Source: Cylicocyclus nassatus
Lineage: Eukaryota > Nematoda > Chromadorea > Rhabditida > Strongylidae
Assembly: GCA_958299035.1 (NCBI GenBank)
Contig: CATQJL010000316.1
Location: 90,294,443-90,358,442, forward strand
Direction of reading: 5' to 3'
Length of the DNA: 64,000 nt
A model generated the notes under the pieces. The model worked only from the letters and a program-made list of their open reading frames with translations, was not told the origin of the DNA and ran no database searches. Numbering within the stretch: the first letter of the stretch is position 1; every line of letters starts with the position of its first letter. The translations under genes and the position numbers were made by a program. Below are positions 56,393 to 64,000 of this stretch, in pieces.

Positions 56393-59300
56393 CGAAGATT
56401 AATGTCGAACGACGAAGTGAACCCCACAAACGAAGGCAAGCAGAACTACCTTCTATACTTTTACGCCCACCGACCGACATGTCAGGACCATAAGTCCTCT
56501 TCCCATTCCAGGAAACTCTCGTTACTTTGTGCCAGCTCTAAATTCCCTTGAGAAAATGTGCGAATGATTAATTTTCGACATTATATCCTTTTGAAGGCAA
56601 TTTCACATTTTCTTTGACGAAAACCCTTGGGAGATAGTTGCAGGCAAAATTTGCTTGAACGCTGGTAATGTTAGCGAGAAGTTTTCACAAGAAAAGAAAG
56701 CTAATGGCAACTATGTTGTTCAAGCTCTATTGATCTTTCGTTCTTTCTAATTATCTGAAAAAAAAGGAAATTTACTTGCATTTGCCTATCTTATGCAGTG
56801 CTTACATAATATCTTACAAAACCCGTTTCTTCGAGATTTTTTCGCGTTACATAACGCGGGTCAGTCACAAAGGGGTTCAATAAATAATAAAAACACTGAT
56901 ATGGTCAAGTAGCACGAATTCCGAGGCTCTCGTGAATGTCACACTCTATTTACATAGCGCAAGTAAATTGAGTCAGGACAAAGGAGATGACACTCTTTCC
57001 TGCGCCGCCTTCGCCGGCCGCTCTCAGCTGCAGAAAACTCTGCGGACATTTTCTGGGTTTTTCCATGCTTTTCCTATAAGGCTATTAGTCACAGCAGCTT
57101 ATTGGCATCTTCGCGGCCCTCGTGCAAAAAAGTTCAACCATGGCCCGAGGGTGGAAACTTTTGCAAGACCGCTAAAGGCAATCATGCGCCCTTCATTCGT
57201 GTCTCTAGGGTGTTCACGGCGCGCAAATCTCGTCATGACCTCTTCAATATCCAGCTAACTACACTTGCTCACGAAATCTTTCTTTTTGCGTAGAAAATTC
57301 GATTTTTGGCGAAATTTCGCGAAGACATGCCGAGGTCATTAGGGGTGCCAAAAAATCGCAAAATTCCCTCTCTTAAAGCTAACTTATCGTCGAACTTCGA
57401 CGTATGTCCTAATATGCCGTTCTTAACTTTTCAATTCTCAATCCACATCCTCCCTCTCAGTAACCTGTCCTTAAGGTGCGATTATCATGGAATAAGTCGT
57501 ACTTAAGCTACCATCAAAAAACTTCTTTCTCTTCAGTTTTTCCCTAAAATAAGCTTAGACTCCAATTAGATGCTGGGATGAACCTTCATCCTAGTGGCTA
57601 CGCTGCTCTTCTTGATTGGATGTCCTTTCTTCATTCAACGGGACTTCGTCGCTGAATTTGTTTTAGCTGTCACAAACAATTCTCGCTAAAGCTTTTAAAA
57701 AGGAAACGCATAATCCGGTCCTACACTACAAGAATTTTGGTGCAGTAGTTTCAAATTTTTTGTCGAAAACCCGTTCTTAAAAGGGAGTACTAGTACTATG
57801 CAGTATTTTGATATATTTATGCCAGTTATTATACGCTTAGTATACCTTTCCTTTTTCCAAAAATTTCGTGACTTGATTATCCTTTATCGTCTCTAATTAG
57901 GCCAGGCAATCTCAAAAAAGTTTGTTAATTGCTCGATTTTGACAAAGGGGGCAAGAAAATGAGAGATTGCATATCGATTCCAAGCTCCGTTTTATTGAAT
58001 TTAAGTTTTTTTTGCAGTAATAACTATTCAATGGCATTTATGCATTTCCTTCTTTGGATACATTTGTCCACGAAATCCATCAAATTAACAGTTTACGTCG
58101 GGGTTAGAAATAGCTCTTTTGGGCCCTATGTCGAGGGTGTGAGCTTTATTAGTTATATCTGTGGAAAATCTGATTTATCAAGATTCCGTTTGGAACTACA
58201 GATTAAAATTACTCAGGTTACAGTATTTCGGAATCCTGCATCTCTCAGCAAAGAAGTACAAAAAGAGCATATTTTTTGTGAATAACCTCAAATATTCTAG
58301 AGAAAAAGCTGTAATGATATCCGCGCACTGAGCACTGAAATTTGATAGATGTGAAGTTTTCTGATAGGGTAAACTTATGCTCCTAGATTTTTTCAATGGG
58401 TAAAACTCCTACATAAAGATCCAAAGATCAAACTCTCGATGTAGCTTCGTGCAACACATTCTTTTATCCACGGGCACATGGCTTACGACGGCTGTTAATT
58501 GCATTCTGATATTCAATTTCAACGCTCTCCTTCGCGCACGCATACGACACCGCCCGCAGCACGTCAGTCCGCGGATGTCCGCTGTCATCTCATTGCCCTA
58601 CTAGGGCAAGATTATCCTTTTTCTGGAAAGATTGGTAGTTTTGGAACTATTTCTTTAAGAGGTTGGATACCTGTCGCATCTAATAGCTCATAAATGAGCT
58701 CGTAATTATCGTATGAAAATTTGCTGCAACATAATATTTACCGCTTCCAAAATAATGAATTTATGTCCAAGTTGGCGGAAATTTCGAATAACTGCTAAAT
58801 TTCCGTGATCTGAGGGGGCGCGGTCGTTTTGCACTACAGTATCCAATAGAAACATGCGCGACTTGTTTTAACGCGTCGCACTCCTCTCCTCCACGCCCCT
58901 CTCTGACTGCATAGATAAAGCTACCACACGTTTCTTGCGCTCTCGCGGTCCCGTATGGAAGAGCCCTATAGATTCATGCTGCTGCCCATACGGTCCTGCG
59001 ATTGGGCCTTAATCTTAACAAAGCACTCAGCTACTCTCTTTTATGATTATCGAAAGCCCTCATTCTACAGTCTTTAACCCTAAATTTATTAGAGTCGCCT
59101 AATTTTATGAAATTTTATTTTTATTCTGATTCTCTTGTACGATGCTTATAACTGCAATAATCAGACAAAAAGCTTGAAACTTGATAGGTTGTTTTGCGAC
59201 ATCTGCTTTGAACTTATCTGTTACAGATGTGAGAATCTCTGAGAATCTCCGAGATATACACACAGTACTAACTCTTTTTTCAGATTTCAGTAGTTTCGAA

Positions 59301-60777
59301 TTTTTTTTCTGCATTAGGCTTTGACTTTCAGTTTTTCCGCAACAGTTAAGCAAGTAGCTATGCAGTTCTTAGGATGTATAAAATTTGTAGTTTTACACAT
59401 TTTCTGCTGCTGTGAGATTTGTAGCAAATTGTTATGTGAACTAAATGAGATCATTTTGGAAAGATTGCAGGCTCTGGGAATTCATAATTTAAGCCAGTGT
59501 ACATGGTTTTGAATCTTTTTGGCTTTTTATGGCCAAAGCAATGTTTGCTTTTTCCATCTATGCGGTGGTGAGACAGATTTATTCAAAGTTATGGTGACTA
59601 ACGCCTTCATGAGCATTTTCGCCAAAAAATTACCTTTTTCAACTCAAAAATTTTTAGCTTGCGTCCAAGTCACTCTCTTAAGGTCTGCACTACATTCGTT
59701 TCTTAGCAATATTAAAGCCATATTAGTGGCAAAAACAGCCATTTATGTTCATTGTCTGCCATAAAGACCCCCATTAAAACGTGGAACAACGAAAGAAATA
59801 TTGAGAACTCATGATCTCATGTCGTTTGGCTCTTTCGGCTGCTCTCTTTCTTAGTTTGGGAGATTAACTTCTTACAGCCACTGGGGTAACCAAAAGCTGA
59901 TTAGGTTTCTTTCTAACTCGTAACCTTTACTGGCAAAGGAAATTATTCGGAACTCCTCTCATTGAAATAATGAAGATTGGCCTGCGACAGAGTCGTTACA
60001 AATGGAGCCGAGCCCCTGCTGTGTTGGTGAATTATTTCTTAGTGTCGCTTTATTGCCGATTGGGACCCTTAACTCGGAGCGGGCTTTCTAGGCCCATAAG
60101 TTCCGCGTAGCCTCTGAGTATCGTATCTACTTTACTCTGGTATAATTTTTATGAAAAATTTTCAAATTTGATAGTCTAGTTAATACTTGGATATCCAAAT
60201 GTATTTGTATATGCCCACTTTCAAGTAATCTTATTTCTCTTTTTTGTGGAAAAATCTGTTGGAACCAAGTGCAAACAGAATTTTGGGAAGAAATGCGAAA
60301 TCCACCACTGCGGAATACTGGTTCTTTGCACATACTATAGCATACCAAGTAGGGACCACTAGTCTGTGGAACCCAACCTTCTTTTTTGAAGTGCTCAGAA
60401 TAAGCTAACACCATTTTTGCTTCATACTATCTCATAAAAACTGCTCAATAAAATGTTAGCTGTAGCTTTATAGAGTCCATTTTAAGAGGAGGTGGGTAAG
60501 AAACTTTCGAAAGCGGCTTAGTTTAACATGAATTATAGTTTATGTGTTCGTTCTATGTATTTGAGAATTATTAGTATAATTCGAATCAATTAGTATACCA
60601 GTACATAAGATGAGCCACTACTCGCATCCTGTCCTTCCCCAGATAGAAAACTATTGGGTAATTTCTCAGAATTTTGCATGAATGAAACTTTTCTGATAGT
60701 TGAGTTACCATTTCCTTCAATTTTGGTAACAATTTTGCCTTCAAAGCCTTATTGTCGCAAACTCAATCCTATCAATC

Positions 60778-61180
60778 ATGATGGATCAAAATTCTGACAA
60801 CTACTTCCATTCGCCTCGATTACGTGCAATTTTCTCATCTCTATTCGTCAGATCTGCCCTGATTGGTGCAACCGCCGCGCTTACTGTACCCGGTTACGGT
60901 ATCCGAAATGGACAGCGCTGTGCTTACGTCGCCATTTTGGTGGCGTGCCAAACGGCACCCACGTTTGGTGCACAAATGCATCTCACCCAGAAGTCGTTCC
61001 AGTGAAGAATCTTCTCGCGAGGGCTGGGACAGTGTTGAAGTGAGCCGAGAGCCGAGAGAGCTGACTTGATGAGAAAGTGCTCCGAGAGAGAAGCGCTGCC
61101 GAAAATATGTCAATTGAATTAGGTGAAGTGCTCAGCTAGACTCGATTTCAGTGAGTTGTTTTGAGCCGCGGGAGGAACTC
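60778..61180 (+). promoter_or_regulatory. GC-rich region about 1 kb upstream of the last exon group
   Basis: Several frames are open at once here, including an ATG frame at 60778-61005 (MMDQNSDNYFHSPRLRAIF) and one in another phase after an acceptor-like TTCGTCAG at 60850. Simultaneous openness points to GC content rather than coding. A hairpin GTGCCAAACG...CGTTTGGTGCAC lies near 60946-60980, followed by a GAGCCGAGAGCCGAGAGAGC purine repeat near 61042. It may be the promoter or first exon of the transcript starting near 61990, or a transposon remnant. Confidence 0.25.
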
Positions 61181-61989
61181 GAGCACGGCTTCAGGAGAAA
61201 CTCTTTGCATAATTGGGGTTCTAGTCTCCTGCAGAAGTTTGGAGCGGAAATTTTGCAGAGGGCAATTTTTTTGTTCTCAAAATTAACATAGTCAGCAAGA
61301 ATATGTACATTGGTGCATGTCAATGAAGGATAAATTTGGCAAAAAAACTCTCAGATACTGGGTTTGGATGGAATGCTTGTTTCGATATAAATACTGGCTG
61401 AAAGATGCGACACATCTGTTCACACAAGAATAAAAGCAAGCCCTACAAGAAAAGTACCATTCATGGGCATAATCAATCATTGTCGTAAAAATAATAGCCA
61501 AAATTTCAATATTGGCTTTTGTCCAAAATAATATTTTATGAATGCTTATAGTAGGCACTCACATACATTTCGTATGCACTGCTGTATGGAATTCGCGCTT
61601 GAAAAACAAGAAAAACGAAATTGTTTTGAATGTGGCAAACTCCGCCCCTCGTTGGCCCTGGACACCTCCCACGTGCTCAGATTCACAACACGTATTACAT
61701 ATAAGAGTACACATTCAAATTTTCATCTCTTGAAGATGCAGTATTTTCTGAGTAATAACAATCTTAGCTCGACAGGTTCCAAAATTTTCTTGCTGACTGA
61801 TAAAAGTCTCTTTTAACTGGTGAATATGTCCAAATAATTTAGTAAGAAGTTTCCCAGTGTTTGGTGATTTCTTTATTTTCTAAATGAAACAAAGTAAGCG
61901 AAAGTGAGAAAAATGAAAGGAAGTGAGAGCGATGAGGCATATGAAAAGAGACGTTGAGAGCTCAAAGACCAAGGTCTAACATTTTTTAG

Positions 61990-62073
61990 GGAATGAACTT
62001 CATTGCCAAGCACTTTTTCGAATATCAATCATTTGTCAACATGCCACACAAAGCCGTTCAACTACATAAAACG
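61990..62073 (+). CDS. First visible exon of the right-edge gene (or exon 13 of the large gene)
   Basis: Acceptor CATTTTTTAG lies three bases before an ATG (61993), and the exon ends ACG|GTAAGA in phase 0. It reads MNFIAKHFFEYQSFVNMPHK, then AVQLHKT. Two readings are possible: a trans-spliced start of a separate gene or isoform, or an internal exon joined to exon 12 (phase 0 to phase 0, adding Gly before Met). Both are consistent with the sequence. Confidence 0.6.
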
Positions 62074-63277
62074 GTAAGAATATCCGATTAACTTGCTTTT
62101 GTGCTCTATATCTGTTTCAATACCCTTCACGATAGCAATAATTTTTACGGACATTCGAGTGATTATACTTTATGAGTTTTTGTCGAGCTCATAAAAATTA
62201 TTTAGTACTGTAAATCAAATGACTTTTATACGACATTACTTTGGATATATAATAATGTGCTACAGCTTATGGAACCGCAAATGTATGATTGTTAAACAGC
62301 TATGACCTTCTTCCTCACTTCCTAAAACGCTTATCCCCATGGACACTTTTTGAAAAACAATAGCGACATTTTTGAATAATCATCTTTACTCATTTTCACC
62401 AACCTAAATCATGTAATTTTTTCCAACTTTGCGCTGCAAATGTTTGAAATGCACTTTTTTACTCATTTAAATATACCTGCACGTTTCAAATGGAGTACAA
62501 TTTTTGTGTATCAATGATGGACCATTTCTAATCAAAACTGTATATAAGGATTGAAATTACACAGAGACTTGCCTTTGTCCCGCTTATGTTTGGTGTACCA
62601 AGTCAAAGTCTTTAACTGAATCGTCATTTTTTGAAGTTTTTTTTTGCAGAACTTTAATTCTTGAGGTCTGAGAAATTCTGCCTTTTGCTGCATTCGTCTC
62701 AAAACTAGAAGTCTGTAAAGTTATTTGTGTCCTAATTTGAGCATTCCCAAAATACTCCAAAAGTGTAGTCTTGTGCCGTGAATCCCGATAAGTTGATGTT
62801 AGGTGCAAACTTCTCGAATAGCAAGAAAAACGACCTCAGTCCCAGAGAAGCGCTTAATTATACTTTGAAAGTTCAGCTTGAAGATGACTGCACTCTCAAG
62901 AAAATCTCCAATGTTACTTCACTAAATTGGTCAGAGAACGTACAAATCTTGCTATGAAATAGTGACCTTAAGCTAGGCTATAATTGTGCAAAGTGGTCTT
63001 GGAAATGGCAGCAGGATATCCGTAGCAGAGCTGGGAGTTTCCTGCCATTATGCAGATTTTGCTTGAGTACTACGAAAGACTAAAATTCGAAGAAATTTGT
63101 CGAATTGGAGTTTGTCAGGGCGGCTACCATAGAACAAAGTAAATTGAGTAAACGTTAGAACTACAGATCTAAAAAAAATCAGAAGAAATCCAGTTTCTAG
63201 TGGAAGAACTTTTGCAATCTTTTAAAGGAACTTTCCATGTGAGATAAAGAATGCACCAATAAAGTGAACTCTTTCAG
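62074..63277 (+). other. Intron (1.2 kb)
   Basis: AT-rich; no additional exon in a fitting phase. An acceptor-like TTTTTTTTTGCAG near 62648 opens only a four-codon frame in the needed phase. Confidence 0.5.
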
Positions 63278-63387
63278 CCACCATCCCAAGCCGGAGCTGA
63301 TCCATCGTCAGGTTGGGCACCAAAAAATATGAATCGAGCCGGGAAAAATCAGCCTGCTCCTGCGGCCAGAGCAAACAGAGTGCATCG
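63278..63387 (+). CDS. Right-edge gene, exon 2 (Pro/Ala/Asn-rich)
   Basis: 110 bp, acceptor CTCTTTCAG, donor CATCG|GTAAGA, phase 0 in and phase 2 out. Encodes PPSQAGADPSSGWAPKN, then MNRAGKNQPAPAARANRVH. Low-complexity, disordered composition like the large gene upstream. Confidence 0.8.
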
Positions 63388-63491
63388 GTAAGATTTTACC
63401 CTTCTACTCTATGAATTCTGCTCTCAACTATTGTTTGGGAAGCCTGAACCTATTTTTTAAAAATTATGAGTTCTCATATCGTCAATTCCAG

Positions 63492-63568
63492 GGATCCACG
63501 ACCCAACGGCACCAAGCATGGTCGAGCTGCAAAACATGAACACCGAGAATGGGGAGATCGTCATGGAG
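63492..63568 (+). CDS. Right-edge gene, exon 3 (His/Arg-rich)
   Basis: 77 bp, acceptor AATTCCAG, donor GGAG|GTGAGC, phase 2 in and phase 1 out. Encodes DPRPNGTKHGRAAKHEHREW, then GDRHG. Strongly basic and histidine-rich. Confidence 0.8.
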
Positions 63569-63828
63569 GTGAGCCGTGCCCCAAATATTTTTTGGTGGAC
63601 TCTAGGAGAAAAACATGAGCATTAGAAAATCCAAAGGAGCCTAACGTGCGGACTTTTTAGGTCTAAGCATCAAAGAAAACTTGAAATTTGCAAGTTTTTC
63701 TGAAATGAGTATGATTCTCTGATGCCATTACTCAGATTCTATTTCTCTTCTTGTCATCGTTCTCTTATTAGCCAATGTCAAGAAAATTTTGCTCTACTTG
63801 TTGCACCAAATAAAAACCCTGGTTTTAG

Positions 63829-63944
63829 AACTAAAAGAAGAGAAAGTTGCTCCACATAAAGACGCATGGACCAAATTCCTCTCTAACGAAGATCCCGGCC
63901 AAAGGACGGTGTTCGACAGCGAACTTGAAGACCGAGTACTCGAG
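63829..63944 (+). CDS. Right-edge gene, exon 4
   Basis: 116 bp, acceptor GGTTTTAG, phase 1 in. Encodes LKEEKVAPHKDAWTKFLSNE, then DPGQRTVFDSELEDRVLE. It ends at GAG|GTAGTG in phase 0; if unspliced it would stop at TAA 63960 after six more residues. WTKF fits the WxxF form used by endocytic adaptor-binding proteins such as stonins, but one four-residue match is weak. The gene runs past the window edge. Confidence 0.75.
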
Positions 63945-64000
63945 GTAGTGTGGTGCATGTAACTTACCATTAATGAAGGTTTTTTTGCACATTTTGAACC

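Larger units (their letters stand above)
54471..61989. other. Gene-poor stretch before the last exon group
   Basis: Contains the foldback elements at 54661-54875 and 56231-56392, GC-rich patches at 57000-57240, 58520-58620 and 58810-59000, and the hairpin region at 60778-61180. No plus-strand exon that would link exon 12 (phase 0) to 61990 is convincing; one possible terminal exon at 55563-55655 is noted below. Confidence 0.4.

Noticed and set aside
1..64000. CRISPR array, bacterial operon, rRNA or spliced-leader RNA gene
   Set aside because: No regularly spaced repeats, no Shine-Dalgarno-led gene clusters, and no matching RNA motifs were seen on either strand.

Overview
The window looks like nematode nuclear DNA. 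It is AT-rich. Exons are short (72-211 bp), the introns between them are mostly 0.3-4 kb, splice acceptors are of the TTTCAG/TTCCAG/TTTTAG kind, and donors are GTAAG/GTGAG. Two candidate first exons have an acceptor-like AG only a few bases before their ATG, as expected for spliced-leader trans-splicing. The mobile elements (mariner-type ends, small foldback elements, a Penelope-like GIY-YIG remnant) also fit a nematode. The species cannot be named from sequence alone, and there is no sign of bacterial genes, CRISPR arrays, tRNA or rRNA.

Layout. Bases 1-7,196 hold no gene I can support, only hairpins, poly-C/G tracts and a two-copy tandem repeat. At 7.2-8.0 kb there is a small plus-strand gene or gene fragment, with two good exons and an ambiguous 3' part. 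From 8 to 26.7 kb the DNA is gene-poor and carries foldback elements: a 734-bp mariner-ended palindrome at 13.9-14.6 kb, a perfect-arm palindrome with four 11-bp repeats at 21.4 kb, and a GC-rich promoter-like island at 25.2-25.5 kb. From 26,691 to 45,547 twelve plus-strand exons join with the reading frame kept at every junction. They encode the N-terminal 442 residues of a hydrophilic, Ser/Arg/Glu-rich, probably disordered cytoplasmic protein that I do not recognise. Four more plus-strand exons at 61,990-63,944 start in a compatible phase. They are either the continuation of that gene across a 16.4-kb intron or a separate trans-spliced gene running out of the window.

The most interesting locus lies inside that 16.4-kb interval on the opposite strand: three paralogous two-exon genes (46,955-47,574; 49,389-49,908; 50,688-51,206) for small secreted cysteine-containing peptides of 98, 80 and 82 residues. 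Each has a signal peptide, an NPIVNVNI-type segment, a phase-0 intron after a conserved Asp-Met/Val-Lys, and a second exon starting Lys-Ile/Leu-Ala-Asp and ending Pro-Val-Val-stop. Genes 2 and 3 lie in a 1.07-kb tandem segmental duplication that includes promoter, intron and 3' flank. Gene 1 has duplicated its NPIVNVNI(E/D)DKCC segment internally. A conserved TATA box 55-75 bp before each ATG and an AATAAA after each stop support three expressed genes. I do not know a described family that matches.

From 51.7 to 62 kb there is a degenerate Penelope-type GIY-YIG element with inverted flanks, several GC-rich foldback elements and a GC-rich hairpin-bearing region about 1 kb before the last exon group.
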